DNA of 64,000 bases from an uncultured Flavobacteriaceae bacterium (GCA_947494695.1 CANLWB010000005.1:62001-126000); one strand, 5' to 3'; shown: positions 26,173 to 35,660, counted from the stretch's first letter. Program-made: numbers and translations. The notes: generated by a model not told the origin, from the letters alone.

Positions 26173-29100
26173 ATGAGAAAAACGAAATACATACTCATTG
26201 TATGTGCCATTTTAGTTGGAGGGTTTGTGTTCGCACAACGCCCATCCTTTAACAAAAACAAAGATATTTTAATAGCCCAGTTTGACAGTAAACCGGATCC
26301 GGATGATATTCATGCTCAGGCAGCTCTGGGTTGTATGCTAGCACATCCAGACCTTGCCGGTGTTGAGTACTATGCTGTTGCCGGAGCTGTTGGCCACCAA
26401 GGTGGGCAATTTATTGATTCTGATAACTTATTTGACATGGCATTTGGCAGTAGTAACTGGACAGATGCCGATGCGAATTGGAACGCATCAGTCACCAGAG
26501 TAAAAAATAAAGTAATTCCCATTCTACAAAATGGTGGAAAGGTATGGGTTCAGGAGGCTGGACAGTCGGATTTTACGGCCGACTGGGTAGCACAAGTGCT
26601 TCAAACTGTGTCGCAAACTACCGTTAAGAACAATGTCGTGGTGGTTCAGCATAGCGAATGGAATGAAGATAAGACAACATCTTCAGATTTGAGCTATATC
26701 AAAAATAAAACCAGCTATTTTGCTATCGATGATGGCAATGCTCCATTTAATGCAAGCTGGGGAGATCGTGGTCCATGGAGTACTCCAGAATACAGAAAAA
26801 AGCAACGTACCTGGATGGCTCAGGCTAAAAACTCTGTAAACCCGGTGGCAAGACAACTTTGGACAGAAGCAGATAATGTAATTGATACCTTATGGCCTAA
26901 TGGTTACCCTCATGACTGGTCTTTTATTCATGATGGTGGTGTAGATTATTCAGATTGTGCCGAGAACTGGTGGATTTTTAATATTGGAGCGAATGCAGAT
27001 AGTACTGCCAAATTCTGGAGCAGATATGTAACAAATACACCAGAACCTTCAGGTTGTAATATGGTTTTTGAAGAAATAAATGGCGTTGCAGCAGTTGAGG
27101 CCGAAGACTTCATTGATCAAACCTTAGTTAATGACAGAGAATGGTTTGTTATTGGAACAGGAGCGACGACTCCAACGCCAGATCCAGATCCTAGTCATGC
27201 GGGATCTGCAAGTGATGGAAAATATATTGAGCTACTTCCAGATACTCGTGTAACACATGGTGATCCATTAGTAACAGGAGTGAATTTTTCTAATACCCCT
27301 GGTGTTGCGGGGGTTATAAATTATAAAGTTAAGTTTAACTCACCCGGTAAATACTATGTTTGGGTTAGAGCGTATTCCACTGGATCGGAGGATAACGGCG
27401 TTCATGTTGGTATAGATGGAACCTGGCCTGAATCCGGAAAAAGAATGCAATGGTGTAGTGGTAAAAATGCCTGGACGTGGGAGAGTAAACAACGTACTAA
27501 TGCTAACCACTGTGGAGAAGCTCAGAAGATTTTCTTAGATGTACCTTCTGCAGGGGTCCATACCATTTCATTTTCAATGCGAGAAGATGGTTTTGAAATG
27601 GATAAATTCATTTTATCAAAAGCATATACAAAACCTACTGGTGCCGGTGCAGATCCCGTAGCTGCTTCCTGTGACGGTTCAGTAACTGGTGTTTCGGTGT
27701 CACCTGCTTCATTGTTAATTAATATAACCCAGACGGCAAGCTTAACCGAAACTGTATCACCTGCCAACGCAACAGATAAATCGGTAACATGGTCTTCTAG
27801 CGATACATCAATAGCCACTGTTAGCTCTACAGGTGTAGTTACTGGAGTTGCGGTAGGTACGGCGACTATTACTGTAACTACAAATGACGGTGATTTTACC
27901 GATACGTCTATTATTACAGTATCCTCAGATGGCGGTATTTCAATAGGAAACCCCGCGAATACCAATGCACTAGCCGACGGTTGGAAGTCTAACCTTGTGA
28001 TTATCGAATCAGATACCTACACGAATACTAGTGGAGCTAGTCAAACACTTAATGTGGATCAATTTATATTCTATGCCAATAGAAAAGCGGATCCAATTAC
28101 GCCGTTTGTGGTAAAAGTCAATGGAAATGACGATTTTACAGTATTAGCAGTAGGGACACCGCAGGTGTCTTCAGCTTATAATGTTGGAGAGAATGTGGTC
28201 GATTTTAACACAGGAACCACGATGCAAATTACTTTAGCCGATGGAGAGACTATAGCTCCAGGTTTTCTGGATGCTAATGCAGATGGTTCAGGAGGAAGTA
28301 CGGGATCGGTTATTCCATACGATTCTAATAATCCAGCAGATGAAATATGGTATAGTGGTGGTCCCGCAAGCGATGATTCGGGAAGTATATCTGAAGGCGA
28401 TGCGCCAACTGGAGGGTTAAATACTCTTACAAATCTTACAAGAAATTATAGGTTTAGAATTAACCTGTCTGAAGCCACGCCAGGAGGAAGCGAGGAAACT
28501 GTAACGCTTTCGCCTATTCAAGATGCCTATTTACAGGGATCAACCGGACATAATAATAGTCTTATCCGAATAGAAAATGGAAATCGAGTTGGGTATCTTA
28601 AATTCGATCTAAGTGGTATTTCTGGTAACATTACCAAAGCAGAGCTGAAAATGACATGTACTGGTGATTCTGGAAACGGTAACATGAATGTTAATTTAGG
28701 AACTTCAAATAACTGGAATGAGAGTAATTTGAGCAATTCCAACGCCCCAGGTTCTGGTGTATTACTTGGTAACCTTAATGGTAATTATAGCATAGGAACC
28801 ACTTATACCTGGTCTCTTGATGAAAGTTCTTTGAGTGGTGGCGGAGATGTAAGTTTAGTTGTTTCTGCAACCGGTGGTAATGATGCTGCATTTGCCTCTA
28901 AAGAGAATAGTGTAATCGAGCCTCAACTAATAATAACGTATAACTCTAGCTCCATTTTAAGCAGACTTCCGAATAGTTTAGGTTCAAGTCTTAAAGATGT
29001 TAAATTGATTCCGAATCCAATAGCGTCTGGAACGTTTAAGATTCAACTTCCTAAAGATAAAAGTTCTAAGAAGGTGACCATATTTGAAAGTACGGGAAGA

Positions 29101-29232
29101 CTTATCTATAAAGCAGAAACAATTGAAAAGCAGTTAATTCTTAATTCAAACATGTTTTCGTCTAAAGGCTTCTATTTTATTAACATCTCAGGAGAATCGG
29201 GTAATCGAAAAATAAAAGCGATTGTTAAATAA
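26173..29232 (+). CDS. Large modular secreted protein, paralogue of the preceding gene
   Basis: This 1019-residue protein has a signal peptide ending FAQ (residue 22). Modules in order: nucleoside-hydrolase-like domain (about 23-290; D38, D42, D44, D45); a malectin/CBM6-like or GH115-C-like module (about 297-487, starting VAAVEAEDF); a bacterial Ig-like BIG2 domain (about 505-583); an unnamed module of about 170 residues beginning ISIGNPANTNA; a CBM96/DNRLRE jelly roll (about 770-915); and a T9SS tail (about 940-1019). The first domain, CBM96 and T9SS tail closely match the protein encoded 40 bases upstream, pointing to gene duplication followed by module insertion. It is probably a cell-surface or released enzyme on a branched algal polysaccharide. 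Confidence 0.75.
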   Translation: MRKTKYILIVCAILVGGFVFAQRPSFNKNKDILIAQFDSKPDPDDIHAQAALGCMLAHPDLAGVEYYAVAGAVGHQGGQFIDSDNLFDMAFGSSNWTDADANWNASVTRVKNKVIPILQNGGKVWVQEAGQSDFTADWVAQVLQTVSQTTVKNNVVVVQHSEWNEDKTTSSDLSYIKNKTSYFAIDDGNAPFNASWGDRGPWSTPEYRKKQRTWMAQAKNSVNPVARQLWTEADNVIDTLWPNGYPHDWSFIHDGGVDYSDCAENWWIFNIGANADSTAKFWSRYVTNTPEPSGCNMVFEEINGVAAVEAEDFIDQTLVNDREWFVIGTGATTPTPDPDPSHAGSASDGKYIELLPDTRVTHGDPLVTGVNFSNTPGVAGVINYKVKFNSPGKYYVWVRAYSTGSEDNGVHVGIDGTWPESGKRMQWCSGKNAWTWESKQRTNANHCGEAQKIFLDVPSAGVHTISFSMREDGFEMDKFILSKAYTKPTGAGADPVAASCDGSVTGVSVSPASLLINITQTASLTETVSPANATDKSVTWSSSDTSIATVSSTGVVTGVAVGTATITVTTNDGDFTDTSIITVSSDGGISIGNPANTNALADGWKSNLVIIESDTYTNTSGASQTLNVDQFIFYANRKADPITPFVVKVNGNDDFTVLAVGTPQVSSAYNVGENVVDFNTGTTMQITLADGETIAPGFLDANADGSGGSTGSVIPYDSNNPADEIWYSGGPASDDSGSISEGDAPTGGLNTLTNLTRNYRFRINLSEATPGGSEETVTLSPIQDAYLQGSTGHNNSLIRIENGNRVGYLKFDLSGISGNITKAELKMTCTGDSGNGNMNVNLGTSNNWNESNLSNSNAPGSGVLLGNLNGNYSIGTTYTWSLDESSLSGGGDVSLVVSATGGNDAAFASKENSVIEPQLIITYNSSSILSRLPNSLGSSLKDVKLIPNPIASGTFKIQLPKDKSSKKVTIFESTGRLIYKAETIEKQLILNSNMFSSKGFYFINISGESGNRKIKAIVK

Positions 29233-29273
29233 TGGTATTAAAATTTTTATTCAACAAAGTAATATTAGATCAT

Positions 29274-31730
29274 ATGAAACATATAAAATTTATACTAATT
29301 ATATCTGCAATTTTAATTGGAGGATCGGCATTTGCCGATCCTCCAACTGCTCCTCCTGGTTATAAATGGGAGTTGTCTGCTCAATATTCTGATGAATTTG
29401 ATGGCAACAGCCTTGATCTTGATAAATGGAGAAAAAAACATCCGTTCTGGAACGGGAGAAAGCCTGCCTGGTTTAATCCCGCTTCCATTTCTGTGGGTGA
29501 CGGCTATATGAAGATAACCAATGGTATCCTTGATACCCCTTTTAATGGTTACGAAATCTATGGAGGTGCCGTAACTTCTAAGAATGAAAATACCAAATTT
29601 GCGTATTACGAATGTCGACTAAAGGCATCTTCTACAAGAATGTCTACAACGTTCTGGTTAGAAAATAGGAAGGCTCCGTTACCAGGAGGATGCGGTGGCG
29701 ACAGTTATAGTCAGGAACTGGATATTGTAGAAACCATAGGGGATGCCACGAGGCATCCTAATTATGCAACACATATGAAATCGAATACGCATTTTAGATG
29801 GAAAAACTGCAATGGAGGTAATAATGAACAATTTTTTTCAAAAGGCACAACAACGGGACCCATAAAAGCACCAGAAGGTTCTAACCAGGAGAGTGATGAA
29901 GGTTTTCATACCTATGGTGCCTGGTGGAAAGATGCTAATGAGGTAACCTTCTATCTGGATAATGAACAAGGAGAAACTGTGCAATTTAGAACCGATAAAA
30001 CGGCTACACCTTTTAACAGAGGCATGTTTATTTGTATGGTAACTGAAACTTACGACTGGGAACAAAGACCTACAGATGCATCGCTTACAGATCCTAATAG
30101 AAATACATCGTATTACGATTGGGTAAGAGTTTGGGTATTGGTTCCGGACGATGGGAATCCGGTGGCTGTTACTGGTGTTTCAATGACACCATCTACAATT
30201 TCGATTGATGAAAATCAAACAGCAAGTTTAACCGCGACGGTATCGCCTTCAAATGCCACAGATAAATCGGTGTCATGGAGTTCAGATAACACATTAGTCG
30301 CTACAGTGAATTCTAGCGGAGTGGTCACAGGTGTTTCTCCGGGAAGAGCAATCATTACAGTGACTACAAATGACGGGAGTTTTACCGATACATCAGGAGT
30401 TACGGTATCTCCAGACGGAAGTATTTCAATAGGAAACCCTACGAATACCAATGCGGAAATGGACAATTGGAATTCAAATCTGGTTATAAATGAATCGGAT
30501 ACGTATACAAACAATACCGGAGCCAGTCAAACATTTAACGTAGATCAATTTATATTCTATGCCAGTAGACAAGCAGATCCAGTTACACCGTTTGTGGTTA
30601 AAGTTAATGGCGACGATGACTTTACAGTGTTAGCGATTGGGACATCCAGGACGTCTTCTGCTTATAATATTGGAGAAAACACACTCTCCTTTAATACAGG
30701 AGCTGCCAAACAGGTTAGTTTAGCTCCTGGCGAGACTATAGCCGCAGGTTTTCTTGATGCCAACGCCAATGGTTCAGGAGGTAGCGTAGGCTCTGTGATT
30801 CCATACGATTCTAACAGTTCTGCAGATGAGATATGGTATAGTGGAGGCTCGACAAGTGATGACTCGGGAAGTATAGCGGAGGGAGCAGCACCTTCTGAAG
30901 GCCTAAATACACTCACAAACCTTACCAGAAATTATAGGTTTAAGATTAAACTGTCTGGAGCTTCACCTGGAGGAAGCGAACAAACTGTAACGCTTTCACC
31001 TATTCAAGATGCTTATCTACAGGGATCGGCAGGATTTAATAATAATCTTATACGAATAGAGTCGGGAAATCGAGTAGGGTATCTTAAATTTGATCTGAGT
31101 GGCATATCGGGAACGATAACCCATGCAGAACTAAAAATGACCTGTACCAGCGACCCTGGAAATGGGAACATAAAGGTTAATCTTGGAACCTCAAATACTT
31201 GGACAGAGAATAATTTGAGCAATTCTAATAAACCAGGTTCTGGAACATTATTGGGTAATCTAAACACGAGTTATACTATTGGAAGTACGTATTCCTGGTC
31301 ACTAGATGAAAATGCTTTAAGTGGAGGTGGTGATACGAGCTTAATTGTTTCTGCAACCGGAGGGAATGATGCAGCATTTGCTTCGAAAGAACATAGTGTG
31401 ACCGAACCCAGGTTGGTGATTACTTATGACGGCACTTCGATAAACGCAAGACTAAAAGTGAAACCAGATCTTAAAGCTTTAGATACAGCTATAGGAGTTT
31501 ATCCTAATCCGATTAACGGAACTGGTTTTATGGTTAACTTACAGGGATACAAAAGTGATGTGCAAATTAATATTTTTGATATGCATGGAAGACTTTTGTA
31601 CACTAAAGAAACCAGTCCTAAAAAACTGAGATTAAAATCGAATATATTTCGATCTAAAGGGCTCTACATGCTTAATGTAAAAAGCCTGAAATCGGGTGAG
31701 GTTAAAACCTTACGAATAGCGGTTCGATAA
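29274..31730 (+). CDS. Secreted GH16 glycoside hydrolase (agarase/porphyranase-like), modular
   Basis: This 818-residue protein counts from ATG 29274, which gives a normal signal peptide ending AFA; a Met 14 codons earlier lies against the previous stop. Residues about 30-297 are a GH16 domain starting WELSAQYSDEFDGNSLD. The catalytic ELDIVE has nucleophile E148, D150 and acid/base E153, in the form seen in beta-agarases and beta-porphyranases. A BIG2 domain (about 300-385), the unnamed ISIGNP module (about 388-555), a CBM96/DNRLRE jelly roll (about 565-715) and a T9SS tail (YPNPING... ending IAVR) follow. The last four modules are shared with the preceding protein. Substrate among agar, porphyran and related galactans cannot be fixed from sequence. 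Confidence 0.87.
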   Translation: MKHIKFILIISAILIGGSAFADPPTAPPGYKWELSAQYSDEFDGNSLDLDKWRKKHPFWNGRKPAWFNPASISVGDGYMKITNGILDTPFNGYEIYGGAVTSKNENTKFAYYECRLKASSTRMSTTFWLENRKAPLPGGCGGDSYSQELDIVETIGDATRHPNYATHMKSNTHFRWKNCNGGNNEQFFSKGTTTGPIKAPEGSNQESDEGFHTYGAWWKDANEVTFYLDNEQGETVQFRTDKTATPFNRGMFICMVTETYDWEQRPTDASLTDPNRNTSYYDWVRVWVLVPDDGNPVAVTGVSMTPSTISIDENQTASLTATVSPSNATDKSVSWSSDNTLVATVNSSGVVTGVSPGRAIITVTTNDGSFTDTSGVTVSPDGSISIGNPTNTNAEMDNWNSNLVINESDTYTNNTGASQTFNVDQFIFYASRQADPVTPFVVKVNGDDDFTVLAIGTSRTSSAYNIGENTLSFNTGAAKQVSLAPGETIAAGFLDANANGSGGSVGSVIPYDSNSSADEIWYSGGSTSDDSGSIAEGAAPSEGLNTLTNLTRNYRFKIKLSGASPGGSEQTVTLSPIQDAYLQGSAGFNNNLIRIESGNRVGYLKFDLSGISGTITHAELKMTCTSDPGNGNIKVNLGTSNTWTENNLSNSNKPGSGTLLGNLNTSYTIGSTYSWSLDENALSGGGDTSLIVSATGGNDAAFASKEHSVTEPRLVITYDGTSINARLKVKPDLKALDTAIGVYPNPINGTGFMVNLQGYKSDVQINIFDMHGRLLYTKETSPKKLRLKSNIFRSKGLYMLNVKSLKSGEVKTLRIAVR

Positions 31731-32106
31731 ATACCCGGCATTTGAGGTTGTCGTAAAAGTGAGTAGCATGTTATATCTATTTATGAAAACTTTTTTGGCA
31801 ACCTCTTTTGTTCAAACGTAAAAAGCATTTTATTTTTAAAAATTCAGGGAAAAACATCCATGTTAACGGGTGTTTTACCTCACTCACTCAAGCCATTCTA
31901 TTTATAAATTTGTGATATTCCTCCATATCAAGTTTTAATATGAGGGAGATAATGAGATTCGTATGTATTGCTATGATGACATCATATGTCATTTGTAAGT
32001 GCTGTAAATTTCGAGATTTATCAATTTACAAATGACATGAGAAAGTGCTTATTCCTGCTGTGCTATGTTGCTGAAGTTAAAGCAGGAATGCACTTTTATA
32101 TCCACG
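31731..32106. other. Intergenic region with a perfect inverted repeat
   Basis: No gene is seen. ATGTCATTTGTAA (31986-31998) and TTACAAATGACAT (32026-32038) are perfect 13-bp inverted arms with a 27-base loop. No T-run follows. It could be a hairpin ending the GH16 transcript or the remnant of a small mobile element. Confidence 0.45.
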
Positions 32107-33040
32107 TTACGTAATCAATTCAGAGAACGATTCAGAATACAAATTGGATGTATCATGAAGCACCTGTTTGTCTTTATTATAAGAGAAGGAGAGATTTTGA
32201 AGCAAAATATGATGGATATCGTCAACCTTCACCTTGTGGTCTTCTTTATCGGTATCGTATTCTTTTTCCAGCGTAACTATTTCATACATGCGGTCGAAGG
32301 CTACTTTAGCCCCCAATAATTGCAAGTGCGAAAATGCCAAGGCTCCCACAGCGGGGAGCATACCGGATGCGATAGTTATAATAGCTGCAAAAGTTCCTAT
32401 TGATATTTCTTTGTTTATCGTCATGAAGGATGATAGAACCAATAACAAAACGAAAAATACGGTTCCGGCGAATTCTGAAATGTTTCTCACATCAATATCA
32501 ACCTTACCTAATTTAAAAATGGCTTGTTGATAGTTACCATATTAGGTATTCATTTATTTTTGGGAAATAGAACTCTTTATTGACACCTTTAATAAGTTTA
32601 ATATTTTGTATGGTTGTGATGTAATTACTTTCTTTTATAGCATTAACTTTCATGACTTCGAGCTGACCACGGATTATTTTTTTATGAAAAATAATTGCTA
32701 TAAGTACAAACACAGGAAAGGATAACAGTAAAAGTATTCCAATTTTTACCGAGAAAAAGAATAAAACGATAGAAGAAACAATGATCGTTAGGATGTTTAA
32801 AACCTGCACGTTTACAACATGACCAATAGCTTTTTGAATAGATGAGGTATCATTCATTCTAGCGATGAATTCACCTGTGTTATTTTTGTCGAAAAAGTGT
32901 TTAGGTAACTTTAGCAGGTCTTCATAAAATCGGGTAATTAATCTAAGATTAAAATTTTTTCCATGTAATATCCCAAAATACTGCTGTGCATAGGATTGTA
33001 TAAATTTATCAATAAAAAGTTTTATTTTCTTACATTTAGA
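32107..33040 (-). pseudogene. Decayed peptidase-type ABC exporter (membrane domain only)
   Basis: On the minus strand two overlapping frames together read as the transmembrane domain of a peptidase-containing bacteriocin-type ABC exporter: FYEDLLKLPKHFFDKNNTGE, ARMNDTSSIQKAI, then after a frame change near 32540 YQQAIFKLGKVDIDV and LGAKVAFDRMYEIV. The first frame is open from about 33040 to 32534 and the second from about 32545 to 32107. The sequence breaks off at LQNLSFSYNKDKQVLHD, just before the Walker A motif. The peptidase domain is also missing. It is therefore frameshifted once and truncated at both ends, an inactive relic of peptide secretion. Confidence 0.8.
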
Positions 33041-33056
33041 CGCTTAAAAAATAACG

Positions 33057-34592
33057 ATGCTTAAAAAAGTTTTTGGAAGTGCAGTTTTTGGAGTGGAGGC
33101 CACCACCATTACGGTTGAAGTTAATGTCGATTCTGGGATAGGATATCACTTGGTGGGACTACCCGATAATGCTATAAAAGAAAGTAATTATCGCATTGCG
33201 GCGGCACTTCAAAATAATGGTTATAAGATTCCTGGAAAAAAGATAACGATTAATATGGCGCCTGCCGATCTTCGGAAGGAGGGGAGTGCATACGATTTAA
33301 CATTGGCCGTGGGAATTCTTACAGCGTCCAAACAAATTCAAGCGGAACACTTAGAGGACTATTTAATTATGGGTGAACTGTCGCTTGATGGCAGTTTACA
33401 GCCTATTAAAGGGGCTTTACCCATTGCCGTAAAAGCCAGGGAAGAAGGTTTTAAAGGCTTTATTTTACCAGAGGCCAATGCTAAAGAAGCAGCCATTGTT
33501 GATGGTTTAGAAGTGTATGGCGTAGACAATATTAAACAGGTTATTAATTATTTTAATAAGGGAGAACCTTTAGAACGAACGATTATTAATACCAGAGAAG
33601 AGTTCTATAAAAACCTAGAGTTTCCCGAGTTTGATTTCTCTGATGTTAAAGGTCAGGAAGGGATTAAACGTTGTATGGAAATTGCAGCAGCCGGTGGACA
33701 TAATATTATCTTAATTGGTCCCCCAGGCGCCGGTAAAACCATGCTGGCAAAACGTCTACCGAGTATTTTACCGCCTATGACTTTGCATGAGGCCTTGGAA
33801 ACTACTAAGATTCATTCTGTTGTTGGTAGAATCAAGAATGATGGGCTCATGGCGGAACGTCCGTTTCGAAGTCCACACCATACGATTTCCAATGTTGCAC
33901 TCGTAGGTGGTGGTAGCTACCCGCAGCCGGGAGAAATCTCTTTATCCCATAACGGTGTGCTGTTTTTAGATGAACTGCCAGAGTTTAAACGTGAAGTTTT
34001 GGAAGTGATGCGTCAACCATTAGAAGATCGGGAAGTGACTATTTCCAGAGCAAAATTTACGGTGACCTATCCGTCATCATTTATGCTGGTGGCTAGTATG
34101 AATCCCAGTCCGGGGGGGTATTTTAATGATCCTAATGCGCCTGTAACGTCTAGTCCGGCAGAAATGCAACGGTATTTGGGTAAAATTTCAGGTCCCTTAT
34201 TGGATCGTATCGATATACACATCGAAGTCACACCAGTCCCTTTTGATAAGCTTTCTGAAGATCGGAAAAGTGAGGCCTCGGTGGATATTAGAAAACGGGT
34301 TACCAAAGCCAGAGAGGTTCAGTCTATTCGCTTTAATGACTCTGAGTCTGTGCATTACAATGCGCAAATGAATACGAAACAGATACGAAAATATTGTGTG
34401 TTGGATGAAGATTCTAAACACTTATTAAAAATGGCTATGGAGCGTTTGAATTTGTCTGCTCGTGCTTACGATCGTATTTTAAAGGTTTCCAGAACGATTG
34501 CAGATTTGGAGGGTGCAGATGATGTTAATGGGGCACATATTAGTGAAGCGATTCAGTATCGGAGTTTGGATCGTGAGGGGTGGTTGGGATAG
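33057..34592 (+). CDS. comM: YifB/ComM family Mg-chelatase-like AAA+ ATPase
   Basis: This 511-residue protein has the standard ComM layout. An N-terminal ChlI-like fold (VFGSAVFGVEATTITVEV at the start, MAPADLRKEG near 66) is followed by an AAA+ core with Walker A GPPGAGKTM (about 222-230), Walker B VLFLDELPEF (about 301-310) and the FRSPHHT motif (about 268-274). A C-terminal Mg_chelatase_C helical domain includes LSARAYDRILKVSRT. ComM is a hexameric helicase that promotes branch migration during natural transformation. It stands alone on the plus strand. Length and motifs are complete. Confidence 0.92.
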   Translation: MLKKVFGSAVFGVEATTITVEVNVDSGIGYHLVGLPDNAIKESNYRIAAALQNNGYKIPGKKITINMAPADLRKEGSAYDLTLAVGILTASKQIQAEHLEDYLIMGELSLDGSLQPIKGALPIAVKAREEGFKGFILPEANAKEAAIVDGLEVYGVDNIKQVINYFNKGEPLERTIINTREEFYKNLEFPEFDFSDVKGQEGIKRCMEIAAAGGHNIILIGPPGAGKTMLAKRLPSILPPMTLHEALETTKIHSVVGRIKNDGLMAERPFRSPHHTISNVALVGGGSYPQPGEISLSHNGVLFLDELPEFKREVLEVMRQPLEDREVTISRAKFTVTYPSSFMLVASMNPSPGGYFNDPNAPVTSSPAEMQRYLGKISGPLLDRIDIHIEVTPVPFDKLSEDRKSEASVDIRKRVTKAREVQSIRFNDSESVHYNAQMNTKQIRKYCVLDEDSKHLLKMAMERLNLSARAYDRILKVSRTIADLEGADDVNGAHISEAIQYRSLDREGWLG

Positions 34593-34717
34593 CGAATCCC
34601 TCCTGCATGTACTGAATTTATTATAGTAAGGTAGGAATCTTTTAATATTAGTGTTTATAAGGATGAATAGTCAGTTCGAATGTCGAACTCTTAATGATTA
34701 TAAAGAGATATAATCGA

Positions 34718-35260
34718 ATGAGTAGAAAATATAAATTCCATAACAAACAAGGGGCATACTTTATAAGTTTTGCAACGGTTTACTGGTTAGATGTTTTTAC
34801 TCGTCAAATTTATTTTAATGTTTTAGAAGAAAGTATAAATTATTGTAGAGCAGAAAAAGGAATGGAAGTGTTTGCCTATTGTTTTATGCCAAATCATGTT
34901 CATTTAATATTTCGATCTAAAAATGAAGATCCGTCAGGGTTGATTAGAGATTTTAAAGGTTTTACTGCCCGGAAACTAATAAAAGCTATAGAAGCAAACT
35001 CGCAAGAAAGCAGAAAAATATGGTTATTATGGATGATGGAACGTGTTGGAAAGAAAAAAAGCAACGTAAAACGACGTCAATTTTGGCAACAGCATAATAA
35101 ACCAATTGAATTATGGAGTGATAAAGTAATCCAGCAAAAGATTAATTATATTCATAATAACCCAGTTGTAGCAGGTTTTGTTACGAATCCAATTGATTGG
35201 AAATATAGCAGTGCAAGAAATTATCAAGACGACCAAACTATTTTGGAAATTGATATATGA
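34718..35260 (+). CDS. RAYT-type (REP-associated tyrosine) transposase, Y1_Tnp family
   Basis: This protein has about 180 residues. ATG 34718 (MSRKYKF) is chosen over ATG 34694 because family members usually start there. It has the HUH motif in FMPNHVHLIF, an N-terminal QGAYFISFATVYWLDVFTR, and the family C-terminus IHNNPVVAGFV. These single-strand transposases are domesticated or semi-mobile and act on REP hairpins. Immediately downstream are two inverted REP pairs, so enzyme and substrate lie together. The last 30 codons are duplicated further downstream. Confidence 0.88.
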   Translation: MSRKYKFHNKQGAYFISFATVYWLDVFTRQIYFNVLEESINYCRAEKGMEVFAYCFMPNHVHLIFRSKNEDPSGLIRDFKGFTARKLIKAIEANSQESRKIWLLWMMERVGKKKSNVKRRQFWQQHNKPIELWSDKVIQQKINYIHNNPVVAGFVTNPIDWKYSSARNYQDDQTILEIDI

Positions 35261-35290
35261 TCTTAAACTAGCATAATTATATTGTTTTGG

Positions 35291-35381
35291 CTAGCGCGAG
35301 CGTCACGCTCATGAAGGCATGAGTAAGAAATAGTATAGATAATACAAATCTTTAACGGCACGAGCAAGATGCTCGCGCTAG
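35291..35381. repeat. REPIN-like element A (two inverted REPs)
   Basis: CTAGCGCGAGCGTCACGCTC (35291-35310) faces GAGCAAGATGCTCGCGCTAG (35362-35381); the arms match at most positions when inverted. Each arm contains its own small hairpin (GAGCG-tca-CGCTC and CGAGCA-aga-TGCTCG). The spacer is 51 bases. This is the typical target structure of RAYT enzymes. Confidence 0.8.
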
Positions 35382-35513
35382 TTGGAGAAGCAGGTTTTGT
35401 TACGAATCAATCCAATTGATTGGAAATATAGCAGTGCAAGAAATTATTAAGAAGACCAAACTATTTTGGAAATTGATATATGATCTTAAACTAGCATAAT
35501 TATATTGTTTTGG

Positions 35514-35602
35514 CTAGCTAGCGTCACGCTCGTGAAGGCATGAGTAAGAAATAGTATAGATAATACAAATCTTTAACGGCACGAGCAAGATGCTCGCGCT
35601 AG
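35514..35602. repeat. REPIN-like element B
   Basis: This is the second copy of the element, arms 35514-35531 and 35583-35602. The left arm has lost two bases (CTAGCTAGCGTCACGCTC), so its outer stem is imperfect. Confidence 0.75.
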
Positions 35603-35660
35603 CTGGGATACATTGTTGATATTGAAAAGAATATAAACACTATCAGTACTTCAATAAAAA

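Larger units (their letters stand above)
35171..35602 (+). repeat. Tandem duplication of transposase 3' end plus REP element
   Basis: Copy A (35171-35381) covers the last 30 codons of the transposase and the downstream REP pair. Copy B (35390-35602) repeats all of it with a 4-base insertion (near 35406), a 2-base deletion in the left REP arm and one or two substitutions. The repeat offset is 219 bases. The coding part of copy B is out of frame and inert. Confidence 0.85.

Noticed and set aside
27522-27965. 147-codon minus-strand frame, and similar frames opposite the modular secreted genes
   Set aside because: It is antisense to a confidently coding BIG2-containing gene; such frames arise from repetitive Val/Thr-rich codons.
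32234-32530. 98-codon plus-strand frame
   Set aside because: It is antisense to the decayed ABC exporter, whose protein similarity is clear on the other strand.
35171-35602. CRISPR array
   Set aside because: There are only two copies of a long repeat that includes coding sequence, explained by tandem duplication of a RAYT gene end and REPIN.
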